A stretch of 64,000 bases of DNA, from the NCBI GenBank assembly GCA_944989445.1, contig CALYLW010000016.1:2398505-2462504 (forward strand), in the 5' to 3' direction. Numbering within the stretch: position 1 is the first letter of the stretch; every line of letters begins with the position of its first letter. This DNA comes from Ampullaceana balthica (lineage: Eukaryota > Mollusca > Gastropoda > Lymnaeidae). Shown here one piece after another: positions 48,556-60,842 of the stretch. The notes beneath the pieces were generated by a model. That model did not search any database. It was given only the letters and a program-made list of their open reading frames with translations, and had not been told where the DNA came from. Both the position numbers and the translations under genes were made by a program.

Positions 48556-49215
48556 TTGCCTTGTGTATCAGCGTGTGATCCCCAACTCTATATAAATTGT
48601 TAAAAGCTAAGTGAGAAGAGCACAACTGATCTTACCACATGTAACAGACAAGTACAACAGTAGATCAGTTGTGAAAGCGGCTTTAAAATTTCACTAAAAA
48701 TCTATGTATTGATTTCCCGCCATTGAGTCGCCTAGTTTCCCTGGTTTATTGGTTGCTACCAAAGCTTTAGGAGGTAACATGCGATATAGGTGTACGTATC
48801 GTAGCTTGGTATAGGTTATGTAATAGAGCTTTTCAGCGGCAACCATTAATGTATGTATATATATGTGTATGTTACCATTTTGGACAATGGTAACCATTAA
48901 TGTATGTGCATGTAGCGGATGGCTTGCAGAGCATAGAACAAAATGTCTGTGTGCTCATATGACTTATAATATTTCATCTTTGAAACGTCTGAAGCTGTTA
49001 CATTAATTTTGTCTGTGTAACATTTTTATGTGGTATTTTTTAAACGATTTCATCCGAAAATCGACTTTCTATCAACTAGTGATACAAAGGTAACAAAGTG
49101 TTGAAATGTTGCATACCTCTAGTCTACATCCAGAACTGGTGAATTGAAGCTATACACCACACCCCCCCCCGAGTACACTACACTTGTATTAGTTAAACCC
49201 GCACCATTCCTTTGA
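48556..49215. other. Unique sequence
   Basis: ACCATTAATGTATGT occurs twice (48842 and 48893). No gene recognised. Confidence 0.35.
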
Positions 49216-50148
49216 CATGGTCAGACATTCATATGACATTGTCAGACATTCATATGACATGGTCAGACATTCATATGACATGGTCAGACATTCCTATGAC
49301 AGGGTCAGACACTCATATGACATGGTCAGACATTCATATGACATGGTCAGACATTCCTATGACGTGGTCAGACATTCCTATGACATGGTCAGTCATTCCT
49401 ATGACATGGTCAGACATTCCTATGACATGGTCAGACATTCCTATGACATGGTCAGACATTCATATGACGTGGTCAGACATTCATATGACATGGTCAGACA
49501 TTCCTATGACATGGTCAGACATTCCTATGACATGGTCAGTCATTCCTATGACATGGTCAGACATTCCTATGACATGGTCAGACATTCCTATGACATGGTC
49601 AGACATTCCTATGACATGGTCAGACATTCCTATGACATGGTCAGATATTCCTATGACATGGGCAGTCATTCCTTTGACATAGTCAGACATTCCTATGACA
49701 TGGTCAGATATTCCTATAACATGGTCAGACATTCCTGTGACATGGTCAGACATTACTGTGACATGGTCAGACATTCCTATGACATGGTCAGACATTCCTG
49801 TGACATGGTCAGACATTCCTGTGACATGGTTAGACATTCCTATGACATGGTCAGATATTCATATGACATGGTCAGACATTCCTATGACATGGTCAGATAT
49901 TTCTATGACATGGTCGGTCATTCCTTTGACATAGTCAGACATTCCTATGACATGGTCAGTCATTCCTATGACATGGTCAATCATTTCTATGACATGGTCA
50001 GTCATTCCTATGATATGGTCAATAATTTCTATTACATGGTCAGTCATTCCTCTGACATGGTCAGTCATTCCTATGACATGGTTAATCATTTCTATGAAAT
50101 GGTCAGTCATTCCTATGACATGGTCAATCATTCCAATGGTACGGTCAA
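49216..50148. repeat. 21-bp minisatellite, about 44 copies
   Basis: Unit CATGGTCAGACATTCCTATGA. The left part has ATTCATATGA variants and the right part CAATCATTTCTATGA variants alternating with CAGTCATTCC. A block ending in GGGCAGTCATTCCTTTGACAT is echoed at about 49915 (GTCGGTCATTCCTTTGACAT). The MVRHSYD and GMSDHVI frames are repeat translations. Confidence 0.97.
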
Positions 50149-50265
50149 TCTTCAAAAATATTTTCCAAATCCCGACGTCCTTATGTTCCATATAATGACA
50201 ATGTAGTCCACATTCACTCTGGCTACAGAAAACAAATTAGTCATGTCTGCCGTTACGTCGGTGAT
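50149..50265. other. Short unique spacer
   Basis: No feature recognised. Confidence 0.3.
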
Positions 50266-51440
50266 ATCAGTGTCCTAGATGTAAAGTACTCAGTGTCCTA
50301 GATGTAAAGTACTCGGTGCCCTAGATGTAAAGCACTCAGTGCCCTAGATGTAAAGTACTAGGTGCCCTAGATGTAAAGTACTCAGTGCCCTAGATTAAAG
50401 TACTCAGTGCCCTAGATGTAAAGTACTCAGTGTTCTTGACGCGAAGTACTCAGTGCCCTAGATGTAAAGTACTCAGCGCCCTAGATGTAAAGTACTCGGT
50501 GCCCTTGATGTAAAGTACTCGGTGCCCTAGATGTAAAGTACACTGTTCCCTAGATGTAAAGTACTCAGTACCCTAGATGTAAAGTACTCAGTGCCCTAGA
50601 TGTAAAGTACTCAGTGCCCTTGATGCGAAGTACTCAGTGTCCTAGATGTAAAGTACTCCGTGCCCTTGATGTAAAGTACTCGGTGCCCTAGATGTAAAGC
50701 ACTCGGAGCCCTAGGTGTAAAGCACTCGGAGCCCTAGATGTAAAGTACTCGGTGCCCTAGATGTAAAGCAATCGGCGCCCTAGATGTAAAGTACTCAGTG
50801 CCCTTGATGTAAAGTACTCGGTACCCTAGATGTAAAGTACTTAGTGCCCTAGGTGTAAAGCACTTAGAGCCCTAGATGTAAAGTACTCGGTGCCCTAGAT
50901 GTAAAGCACTCGGTGCCCTAGATGTAAATCACTCGGTGCCCTAGATATAAAGTACTCAGTGCCCTTAACGTGAAGTACTCAGTGCCCTAGATGTAAAGTA
51001 CTCAGTGTCCTAGATGTAAAGCACTCGGTGCCCTACATATAAAGTACTCAGTGCCCTTGACGTGAAGTACTCAGTGCCCTTGACGTGAAGTACTCAGTGC
51101 CCTTGACGTGAAATACTCAGTGCCCTTGACGTGAAGTACTCAGTGCCCTAGATGTAAAGTACTCAGTGCCCTTGACGTGAAGTACTCAGTGCCCTTGACG
51201 TGAAGTACTCAGTGCCCTTGACGTGAAGTACTCAGTGCCCTAGATATAAAGTACTCAGTGCCCTTGACGTGAAATACTTAGTGCCCTTGACGTGAAGTAC
51301 TCAGTGCCCTAGATGTAAAGTACTCAGTGCCCTTGACGTGAAGTACTCAGTGCCCTTGACGTGAAGTACTCAGTGCCCAATATATAAAGTACTCAGTGCC
51401 CTTGACGTGAAGTACTCAGTGCCCTTGACGTGAAGTACTC
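50266..51440. repeat. 23-bp minisatellite, about 51 copies, two subtypes
   Basis: Unit GTGCCCTAGATGTAAAGTAC plus TCA or TCG. A second subtype, CCCTTGACGTGAAGTAC, appears near 50440, 50625 and 50970 and then dominates from 51055 rightward. Confidence 0.97.
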
Positions 51441-52067
51441 TGGTGGTACACGAGTGTGTCCCGGTATGACAAAATGTCGCCATCACGGGCTATGATCATG
51501 GGACTTCCGGCCATTGCAAAGGGAGGTCACCATAATACACTCGTCAGAGCGATGTGAGTTGCGGGACGTGGAATAGGGAAATGGTCAACTCTTTGTACCG
51601 TAAGTTTAGCGTTGGTGCCGGGATCAAACTATTCTTTTGATGTGTGTAATAAACAAGTAACTTTGAATATTGATGAAAACGAGTTTTGCACTTTAAAAAT
51701 AAAATAAGAGCTGAAAAGTCTATTTTGTCTTTCGTCATTAGCTTAGGATAATAGATCCCAATTTGCTGTCCACGGACTCCATTTTGTTTCCATTACAATG
51801 TGTTAGCTACGCCAGTACTGACATTTTCCTTATAAATTTTGTATGCGTATTTATGGAATTTCTAGTTGTTGTTTTAATCAAAACTGTGTCCGTTGCCATC
51901 ATCTGGCTGAAATGTTAATGTTCATTGTGTGAGTGCCGGTGGATCATGGTAAGAAATACTGGCCTGTATGGATTAAACTCCAGCGTTTTTGTGGATGCTC
52001 AAAGTGGCAAAGCTTTGAAGACTGTGAGGTATATCAGGGTTGGTTATACATTTCTAACTACAGCCGT
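51441..52067. other. Unique sequence
   Basis: No gene recognised. The 5' parts of frames at 51925-52067 are unique but short and unmatched. Confidence 0.35.
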
Positions 52068-52318
52068 TTGTATCAACCTGTATCAACCTGTATCAACCTG
52101 CATCAACCTGTATCAACCTGTATCAACCTGTACCATCCTGTATCAACCTGCATCAACCTGTACCAACCTGTATCAACATGTATCAACCTGTATCAACATG
52201 TATCAACCTGTATCAACCTGTATCAACCTGTATCAACCTGTACCAACCTGTATCAACATGTATCAACCTGTATCAACATGTATCAACCTGTACCAACCTG
52301 TACCAACCTGTATCAACA
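52068..52318. repeat. 10-bp minisatellite, about 25 copies
   Basis: Unit TATCAACCTG with TACCAACCTG, CATCAACCTG and TATCAACATG variants in recurring order. Confidence 0.97.
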
Positions 52319-52724
52319 GTCTACACCCTAGATCACTATCTCAGTTCTGACTTAAGATAATAGCCGAGCTTTTTTTTTATTGACTTTGATCAACACCACT
52401 CACCATAAACATCATGACTTTAAAATAATTCCCCAGAACTTCCCCAGAAGTTAACAGCAGAGCTCTCCTTACATCAAAGTTTTGGAATGTGGTTTTTTAG
52501 TTGACAGTTAACTTTGATCCTAGTGATGTGATATCTGCTATCTACTACACAATGCATGTGTTAGTGTAAACTTGATTTATTTGTAGTTGTTTCTCTCTAC
52601 CTCTTTTCTCTCTTCCTCTTTATCATCAATGTCATGTCATTGTTTCTCTACCTCTTCTCCACTTACTCTATGTCTGTGTCCTTTCTCTTTCGTTTTTTTT
52701 TCAATCTTTCAGAGAGTATGACAC
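52319..52724. other. Unique sequence, CT-rich at 52580-52700
   Basis: No gene recognised. Confidence 0.35.
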
Positions 52725-52864
52725 CAGAAATTATGGAACCGGACTGTATGGCCCCATATAGGGTGTCACTAGTTAAGCCCCAGATAGTATATCACCAGAC
52801 CGTATGGCCCCAAACAGTATGGTCTGTTCATTATTTTCCCGAGCAGTATGGCCCAGACAGTATG
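52725..52864. repeat. Degenerate TATGGCCCC repeat
   Basis: About six imperfect copies of GTATGGCCCCA(G/T)A(C/T)AG at roughly 22-28-bp spacing. Confidence 0.75.
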
Positions 52865-53727
52865 CTCACCATGGCATATTTGCACTGCAACGACTAGCAT
52901 GTGATAATACCATTACCTCGTAGGTTCTACTGTATGTGGAAGATGTTTGACAAGTAATGTTAAGTCTTAAAACTCAAATGAATAAACATTTGTGAAAGCG
53001 CTAAACGACGATGGAAGACATGTCATTCATTATAACTTAACTGAATTTTTGATAGAGCTAAAACATTGTTAAACCAACAATTTACAAACTCTCTAACCAA
53101 GTTGTAAACATGAAATTCTTCTGAGACAATTGCTCCACATTTGATAGCATCGTGAAATTAAAGTGTTACAGAAGTAGAGTAACATGATGATAGCACAGCT
53201 CGGAAATGAAGAAAATAAAAGCGTGTAAAAAAAAGGAAAAAAAGGGGGGGGGGATATCGTAAAAGAAATTGATTAAAAATGTCTTCATGAAGACCATAAT
53301 AACATCCTCATCTGGTAACTGTAAGTTTGCATGTTAAAGTGTGTCTCTTCGCCTCTTGCGTCTACATTGTGCAGTGTGTCTCACGTCTTCATTGTGTCTA
53401 TACATGTATTACTATGTGTCTCGTTTGCTGAATGTTCGCCATTGTTCAACAAAACGATCGTATCAGCAAAGCGTTAACCGAATCATGTTTCGTTATTCCA
53501 TTGTCTTACTTCCCTTGGCGATACGAGTTCTTTCCCCACAGCCGAACCAACGTTAGGACAATACGTCATGTAACTGTTGAACTCAAACACACAACAGGAG
53601 ACGGCTACTTTCTTGAAGGGGGGTCTGGGGTCAGGTTAAAGTCAAAGGGGGTTGAGGTAAAAGTCGTAAAAGCTCGCGTGGTGTCGCCTTTCACTGAATT
53701 TCTTCTTTCAACACCTGACAAAATATT
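52865..53727. other. Unique sequence
   Basis: Two overlapping plus frames (53341-53556, 53432-53743) have no recognised domain. A CCCCACAG acceptor-like site lies at 53534-53541. No receptor-family similarity was seen. Confidence 0.35.
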
Positions 53728-53898
53728 TGATACAAATACTTGAAACGAGTACTTGATACAAATACTTGATTCGAGTACTTGATACAAATACTTGATACAA
53801 ATACTTGATACAAATACTTGATACAAATACTTGATACAAATACTTGATACAAATACTTGATACGAGTACTTGATACACATATTTGATACAAATACCCA
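53728..53898. repeat. 13-bp minisatellite, about 13 copies
   Basis: Unit GATACAAATACTT with GATTCGAGTACTT variants. Tyr/Ile/Val-rich minus frames are repeat translations. Confidence 0.95.
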
Positions 53899-54670
53899 GA
53901 GTCGTTTTGATTGGACCGCAGCTTTATCGATGTGATTGGAAAGTCGTTAGTCGGATATTGATCCCTAATGTTTGTTTCTTTTGGATTTGGAGAGCGGGGA
54001 GGGCGGGGAGTTTCCCACGAAACTTCTATTCAGATGTTAATATATCTGTAACTGTAAAGAGTTCGGCCATTTATGTGGACCTATATAGTGTCGGCAAGAA
54101 GCCAATTGGCGTTGTTAACAATGGCGAAAGTTAACAATGTCAATATTTATTAAAATATTAATATTCTAGATCGCTGTGTTTAAAAGGGGGGGGGTGAAAT
54201 ATATCGAGTTGAACAATTTTAATGTCTGCTGTCAGGGAAAAACTGAGAGCATCAAATATTTGAATCCAATCACTAAATGGGTTGGTTGGTTTGAAACCCT
54301 CGCCATGTTGTCAATTCAGATTCAAATAAATCGACCAAAATAGTAGCGAAAGACTCACTCGTATAAACTGTCACCTTTCTTTAAAAACCAGGTGGACACG
54401 CCGCCCCTAACTACCATGAACTCAATAACCTACTGGACATACGACTGAAATTATTTCTTCTGATAGACATGATATTTGTATATTGGTGTGAAGAGCGTGG
54501 TTGCTCCCAGTTGGCGTAATAGGAGCACTTGAAAGTCATCCAGGGACATTTTCTTTGAAATAGAGCAAACACAAGTCTGAAGGGATGTTCAGTAGCAGCG
54601 TCGAACTGTGCCGCACCGTGGTGCACCTGCCGCCGACTAATGTGTGTAAGTTGTTCCTCGTAGTATGGCC
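53899..54670. other. Unique sequence
   Basis: No gene recognised. Contains a GGGGGGGG run at about 54186. Confidence 0.35.
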
Positions 54671-54946
54671 CGAGCCATTATAAACACCGAGTGCCATTAT
54701 AAACACCGAGTGCCATTATAAACACCGAGTGACATTATAAACACCGAGTGCCATTATAAACACCGAGTGCCATTATAAACACCTAGTGCCATTATAAACA
54801 CCGAGTGCCATTATAAACACAGAGTGCCATTATAAACACCGAGTGCCATTATAAAAACCGAGTGCCATTATAAACACCGAGTGCCATTATAAACACCGAG
54901 TGCCATTATAAACACCGAGTGCCATTATAAAAACCGAGTGCCATTT
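54671..54946. repeat. 19-bp minisatellite, about 15 copies
   Basis: Unit GCCATTATAAACACCGAGT; variants are CACCTAGT, CACAGAGT and AAACCGAGT. Confidence 0.97.
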
Positions 54947-55242
54947 CATTCCATCTGTTCACATCTCAGACACTAACGTAGACCTGGGTTCACACTCAAT
55001 CGCTCATCGAGCTTATACTTGAATCACGCTTAAGATTGCGGTTAATATTTCATATAGAATGGGACTGCGATAAAGCTTTTAAATAAAATACAAAATACAC
55101 AAACAAATTGTGCAATTAAAACAATAAATTTTAGCGTTATTTTTAAACTAACACGACAGTAGACGTTTCGGCTAATGACTTCATCAGTACAATAACATAA
55201 AATACGTACTTACATAAGTAATATTTAAATTCTTAAAAAATA
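54947..55242. other. AT-rich unique sequence
   Basis: Contains GTAGACGTTTCGGCTAATGA at about 55157, similar to GAATGTTTCGGCAAAGAG in the TIR element at 17152-17382. Confidence 0.35.
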
Positions 55243-55376
55243 TTTATGTAAAATAAAAAGAAAGAGAAAAAAAAACAAGGACACAGGATATACGAAAAAG
55301 GAGGAATCATCTAAAGTTTCGTATATCCTGTGTCCATGTTTGTTTTTGTTTTTCCTTTCTTTTTATTTTACATAAA
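55243..55376. mobile_element. Foldback inverted repeat, arms about 55-60 bp
   Basis: The left arm (55243-55297) ends GACACAGGATATACGAAA. The right arm (55317-55376) begins TTTCGTATATCCTGTGTCC and continues through a poly-pyrimidine mirror of the left arm to TTTTACATAAA. The loop is about 19 bp. Could be a small foldback element or a hairpin-forming repeat; no target duplication was identified. Confidence 0.75.
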
Positions 55377-55827
55377 AACGTTCGGACCGAAATGAAGTGT
55401 GTACTATTTCAAACATTCCACAATTAGACTGTCAGCCGTATTTCATGATAAGGATATAATGGCTATTGTGTTCAGATATTTGGAAGATAAATATATCTCC
55501 TTGCTTGGCTTCGTGAGCAAATTTAAATTAATTAATTTGTTAAATAATAAAATAGACTCCACCACGAAAACATACCCCCCCCCCAAAACCACCACACGGA
55601 CCTTTCACCTAGTTCAATGAGTTAAAGTTCATGTAGCTTTCATCAGCATGACTTAACAGAAGCCCTTATTTTTTCACTTTTTGGTAAATATTTTCAATGT
55701 ACGAGAGACCAATTATAATTAATCTTGACACTAAACAAAAAGTGTCTAAATTCGAGGTCGCTCTTATCAAATAAAAATAAATAAGTAAAATGTAAAAAAA
55801 TCTTTTTTTTTAAAAAAGGACACGCTT
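55377..55827. other. AT-rich unique sequence
   Basis: No gene recognised. Confidence 0.35.
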
Positions 55828-55885
55828 TTATTTACAAACATTTACAGACTGAAACGCGCTGATCTCCCCTGCCCTTGATGTAAAT
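55828..55885 (-). mobile_element. Fragment of the AAATCCC family, reverse
   Basis: ACAAACATTTACAGACTGAA matches the same stretch in reverse copy E (57540 onward). Only the end-proximal part remains. Confidence 0.55.
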
Positions 55886-55970
55886 ACGGGAATTTGGGCT
55901 GGAGTGAAACCAGTGAGCCGTGGAGGTCAACTCTAGCAGACGACTATACATTCTAACGTGTCCTTTTTTT

Positions 55971-56441
55971 AAATTCCTTATATTAACTTCACCGGCGTCT
56001 CTCTCTGTCTGTCTGTCGTCATCTCATGGGCGGGCGGAAAAACAAAAGTCGAAAATGACCCACTTCCCGTGTTCCGATCGAGCTGAAATTTGGCACACGG
56101 GCCCGTCTAACCTAACAATGCATCGTATTAAAATTTCAGATCGATCGATTCTACGGTAATTAAATTAATGCATTTTTAGTTTATCCTTATATGAGATATG
56201 TAATTCAAATTCACGGTTTGTTATTGTTTTTTTCTTCCACTTCCACGTGAGTTTGAGTTGACGCCGACCGTCATGCCGACACTCCCTCACGTCCCACCCC
56301 CATTTATTAAAGACAAGGGACATCACTCGGTGTCAGTCTGTCAATGTTTGTAGCGTTTGAAAATAATCAATACTGTTAGTTATGTCTCATATATAAGGGA
56401 TTTATAGTCAAAAACTTTGTTTTTACGGGTTTGTTTTATTT
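55971..56441 (+). mobile_element. Interspersed element copy C (AAATCCC family)
   Basis: AAATTCCTTATATTAACTTC start, the GAGCTGAAATTTGGCAC and ATTAAAATTTCAGATCG hairpin core, and the CATATATAAGGGATTTATAG end with the CAAAAACTTTGTTTTTACGG tail. It is followed immediately by copy D. Confidence 0.75.
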
Positions 56442-56940
56442 AAATCCTTTATATTAACTCGTGGTGTCTGCGGCCGACCGACCGACCGACCGACCTTGTC
56501 ACCAAAACTTTTGATCGATTTTAACCCATTTGCTCGCAAGATAGCGAGCTGAAATTTTGCAGGCAGTTTCGTACCGATGATAAAAACAATGTATCAAAAT
56601 TTCAGATCGATCGCATGTACCGTAATTAAATTATTGATTTTTTAGATTATTTTATTTATTCCTATGTATCATGCTATTTTTTGAGATAGAGCGTCGCGGT
56701 GCGTATTATATTGAACAACCTTTCTGTCGCGCAATAAGGTGCGTATTTTATTGACAGCTCTTTTTATAAACATATTCCTGATCGGTGCGCATTATATTAA
56801 ACATGTTTTACGACATAACTGCAATTTTGTATTTCTGGATGGTCTGGCGCTGCGTATTATAATGTACATTCTTTTAGTTACGTCTCGTACATAAAGGATT
56901 TATAATGAAAAACTTTATTTTTTACGGTTTTTTATTTTAT
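56442..56940 (+). mobile_element. Interspersed element copy D (AAATCCC family, diverged)
   Basis: AAATCCTTTATATTAACTCG start, a (GACC)n microsatellite at about 56473, the core GAGCTGAAATTTTGCAG / TATCAAAATTTCAGATCG, and an end with ACATAAAGGATTTATAATG. The interior has repeated GGTGCGTATTATATTGA motifs not seen in the other copies. Confidence 0.7.
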
Positions 56941-57000
56941 TTTACATTATTTTATTAAAGTTATAATATTTATATCCCTCTAAGGCAAATTGAGGCATGG

Positions 57001-57180
57001 TTCATTGACGCGAGTGATAATGTTTTATATAGACAAAAATTAAAAACTGAAAGTGCATTCATTTAATTACGGTACGTTAGATCGATCTGAAATTTTGATA
57101 CAATGCATTGCCATCCACGATCTATATGTGGTAAAATTTTGAGATCTCTAGGACCATTAGAATTGGTTTAATTTTACGTT
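57001..57180 (-). mobile_element. Partial copy F of the AAATCCC family, reverse
   Basis: TTTAATTACGGTACGTTAGA then TCGATCTGAAATTTTGATAC matches the reverse complement of the D core. The ends are missing. Confidence 0.55.
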
Positions 57181-57188
57181 ACAAGATT

Positions 57189-57220
57189 TGAAGGAAGGAT
57201 GGATGGATGGATGGATGGAT
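57189..57220. repeat. (GGAT)n microsatellite
   Basis: About seven copies of GGAT. Confidence 0.93.
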
Positions 57221-57452
57221 ACAACATACAAACAGTGTGACTTAAATAAAAGCGTGTAAAATGCATTAGGTCAGAGAGAGTGCGAAATTATAATTGCTGT
57301 GGATTTTTACAAAATGCTAATTTTACGACATTGCCACGTGACCAAGTCTTGCGTTGAGTTAAAGGCAAGTTTAACGTTAATCTGGTGTTTATTAACCATA
57401 GGTCGTTTTCTCTGTATAGATTCAACGCACTTCCCAGAGCAAACAGAATAAA

Positions 57453-58022
57453 ACAAACCCGTAAAAACAAAGTTTTTGACTATAAATCCCTTATATGGGA
57501 GACATAACTAATAGTATTGATTATGTTAAAACGCAACAAACATTTACAGACTGAATCTGTCTTAACTCCCCTTTTCTTTATAACCCTGGGGGGGGGGTCT
57601 GGTCACTGATCGCTGGACCGAGCTCAGCGTGACACGTAAAATGTAAACAAAAGCACGCTGGTACATCGACTATGTGGCGTCAACGCGCGAACTGAACTGT
57701 CACGTGAAAAAACCAGTAACAAACCGTGATCTTCTGTATAGAAGGAGCGTCTGTAAACAGATAAGATACGAAATTGAATTACATATGTCGTATAGAGATA
57801 AACTAAAAATGCATTAATTTAAATACGGTACTTTCGATCGATCTGAATTTTTGATACGATGCATTGTTGGGTGACACAAGTCCATGTGCTAAATTTCAGC
57901 TCGATGGCATCACGGCAAGTGGGTCATTTTTTACTTTTGTTTTTCCGACCCCCTGCCCGACGAACGAAGAGATGACGACAGAGAGAGAGACAAGATTTTG
58001 AAGTTAATATAAGGGATTTAAT
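57453..58022 (-). mobile_element. Interspersed element copy E (AAATCCC family), reverse
   Basis: Read on the plus strand it begins CCCGTAAAAACAAAGTTTTT then ATAAATCCCTTATATGGGAG, and ends GAAGTTAATATAAGGGATTT. The interior GACCGAGCTCAGCGTGACAC matches copy A in reverse. Length is about 570 bp and there is no coding frame. Confidence 0.78.
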
Positions 58023-58108
58023 AACAAGCTCATATCTTACTCAAGACTTACTTCTCGAGTACATTTGATTTTTTCTTCTTAGCTGAATAGCTATTTACGT
58101 GGTTGGCA

Positions 58109-58192
58109 AAAGGTGGGTCACAGGTGGGTCACAGTTGAGTCACAGGTGGGTCACAAGTGGGTTACAGGCTGGTCACAGGTGGACAAAAGGTG
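58109..58192. repeat. 11-bp GTGGGTCACAG repeat, about 7 copies
   Basis: Imperfect copies of GTGGGTCACAG. The GGGTCAC motif is also in the 38-bp array at 36848, but the rest of the unit differs. Confidence 0.85.
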
Positions 58193-58454
58193 GGGCAGGT
58201 TAAGTACGACCAATGCAAGTAATCAAGACTGATACATTAGGGCAACATGGAATTGTTTCATTTTTATAATTGTATTTTAACCCCATAATTTATCTGGATC
58301 CGTTTTCGAAAGAATCTGACAGCGTAAAGTCGCTATTTCAATATTTAAGATCACTCACTTCCATAACTACGTTACGCATTTTCACTCAACCAAATCAATT
58401 CATTTACTAAAGCTAACATTCTTTCACTCATTTTAATAGCTCCAAGTCGATGAC
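58193..58454. other. Unique spacer
   Basis: No feature recognised. Confidence 0.3.
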
Positions 58455-58675
58455 TCACCCCATGGCGCCCCTACCCCAACATGGTGCCTTAAACGCTCAC
58501 ACGGCGCCCTCATCACAGATGGCACCCTTACCCCATGCGGTAACCTCGCCCCCCCCCCACACGGATCCTAACAATTATGGAATGCCCTTATTTCCACACG
58601 GCCCCCTGCCCCCCCCACAGCGCCCCTGCCCACCACACGGCGCCCTTACCCCGACACCCTCCCATGGCTCAACCG
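58455..58675. repeat. Degenerate C-rich GGCGCCC repeat
   Basis: Irregular copies of CACGGCGCCC(T)TACCCC about every 20-35 bp. It underlies a 136-codon Pro/His-rich plus frame (58450-58860) and an antisense frame. Composition follows the repeat, so a gene is not called. Confidence 0.65.
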
Positions 58676-60121
58676 TCGTAAACGCCAGTGAAGACGCCGG
58701 GCTGATCTTGTTTTTCCTCCTGTGTTGCGGGGGGCGGCCAAGCAGCCAACCATACGCCAGTATAGATCCTTGTATTTGTGGGACGCCACCAGTCGGTCCT
58801 GCGTTCGTGATAGAAATAAGCTTGCATCTCACACGGTTACCGGGGTCTCACGCTAGATAACTCCCTGGGGCCCTAACAACCTGTCAACCTTCTTTACACG
58901 GGAGTACATATACATCAAGTATTGAAACATCCATTCAAGAACAAAAAGTTGGGAATACTCCAGTTGTTCACAAGATGTGTTTTCGTTACAAGAATACCAT
59001 GGAATATTTCTTGAAAGCGCTTTCACGCGGTGGAGTTAACAAGAGTTCAATTTGTTATAAAACACGTGTTTTAGTGCTGTGATCATTAAGTGTGTGTGTT
59101 AATTAATGACGCAAATCGACTCGCGTCATGTAAGTACGGTAATCTCTAAGCACTTTTGTTTTTGTTTATGTATTTAACATTTTAGACTGCGGTGACTATA
59201 CGACATTACACGAATTAGTTTAAGACATTCAATGAGAACATGACAAAATATCTGGCGAATGCATTTTTTTAATAGAAAAATCCGATATATTTACTGTTCC
59301 AGGTTTTTATCGTTTTACTTTTTTTTCTTAACAATTGAGCGTTGCATACTTTTTTTTTAATGAAAAGGATTAAAAAAATAAGATAACATAAGACTATACT
59401 ATCTCATTGCTATAGATGTTTTGAAACTATTTTTGATACATTGTTTATTTTTTATTGTTTATAATAAAGAACGTGTTTCACCAAATTGACGATGTAAGAA
59501 TTAGACGAATATAAACTTATATATTAAGTATGTCACTAATGTTAATTTGAAAATCATATTGGCCTTCCTACCCCACCAATAATAATAAGCGGGTCCATTA
59601 CATACATTAATGAAAACACACAAAATAAGGTAAATGATAAATGTAATTATTACACAAAACCAGATTTAATATCGAGTTGGGGAGGAGGGGGGGGGGTTAG
59701 TGCCCAACCCAAGAGCGTGTTTATTAGTCCCTGTATGTACTGTGGTCAGTTGGCGTCAGGTGAGCTCGTGAGTAAATAGTTATCGTTCGTTGTGCACCTG
59801 AGATCGCGCTGTGTTGACATTTTGAAGAGCTGCCTCGATTATTGAAGAAGATATAAAAAGTTATGTGATATGTTAATATGTCGAGTATGTCTTGTTGTCG
59901 TGGGGGGAGGGGGCATACATACATATAACGTTAGTTTATATGATACGGTACTAGCAACTTAAGTTACACGTATGAGGAAATACTTATACGTTTGAGGAAA
60001 TACTTATACGTTTGAGGGAATAGTTTACCTATATGTGAAACATTGTGTAATAATATGATGAGCATAATTATTTGAGAATAAAAAAGATAACATTTTATTT
60101 TAATGTCTGCTCTAAATCAAG
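58676..60121. other. AT-rich unique sequence
   Basis: No gene recognised. A 23-bp unit ATACTTATACGTTTGAGGAA occurs about three times at 59966-60020. Confidence 0.35.
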
Positions 60122-60609
60122 CAAGTCATCTTCTAATACTTGGTTTGTAATATACATCAAGGTAGTCATCTTCTAATACTTGGTTTGTAATATACATCAA
60201 GGTAGTCATCTTCTAATACTTGGTTTGTAATATACATCAAGGTAGTCATCTTCTAACACTTGGTTTGTAATATACATCAAGGTAGTCATCTTCTAATACT
60301 TGGTTTGTAATATACATCAAGGTAGTCATCTTCTAATACTTGGTTTGTAATATACATCAAGGTAGTCATCTTCTAATACTTGGTTTGTAATATACATCAA
60401 GGTAGTCATCTTCTAACACTTGGTTTGTAATATACATCAAGGTAGTCATCTTCTAATACTTGGTTTGTAATATACATCAAGGTAGTCATCTTCTAATACT
60501 TGGTTTGTAATATACATCAAGGTAGTCATCTTCTAATACTTGGTTTGTAATATACATCAAGGTAGTCATCTTCTAATACTTGGTTTGTAATATACATCAA
60601 GGTAGTCAT
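60122..60609. repeat. 40-bp minisatellite, 12 copies
   Basis: Unit AAGGTAGTCATCTTCTAATA then CTTGGTTTGTAATATACATC. The only common variant is CTAACACT, at about 60256 and 60416, 160 bp (four units) apart. Confidence 0.98.
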
Positions 60610-60842
60610 TTTCATATATATTATTCCTAGAGATCGAATGACATAATTAATTTTAACTATTTTTCTGGGGCCCGGGGGGAGGGGGGAGTAATTTGTATTG
60701 ATGTTTTGTGTTTCTACGTCTAGATAATGTAGAGATGATAACTTTAACAATGTAAGGGGTTTTTACATGTCAGGGAAATGCTATTTTATGGTGCGATATT
60801 TGACAATGATTTCATTTGTCATTGATTATATCCGTGTTGTTA
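60610..60842. other. Unique spacer
   Basis: Contains a GGGGCCCGGGGGGAGGGG G-rich patch at about 60667. No gene recognised. Confidence 0.35.

Noticed and set aside
53341..53743. Possible downstream exon of the receptor after CCCCACAG
   Set aside because: The translations show no similarity to the receptor ectodomain, transmembrane or kinase-like regions.
58450..58860. 136-codon Pro/His-rich frame
   Set aside because: Composition follows a degenerate C-rich GGCGCCC repeat; an antisense frame is also open.
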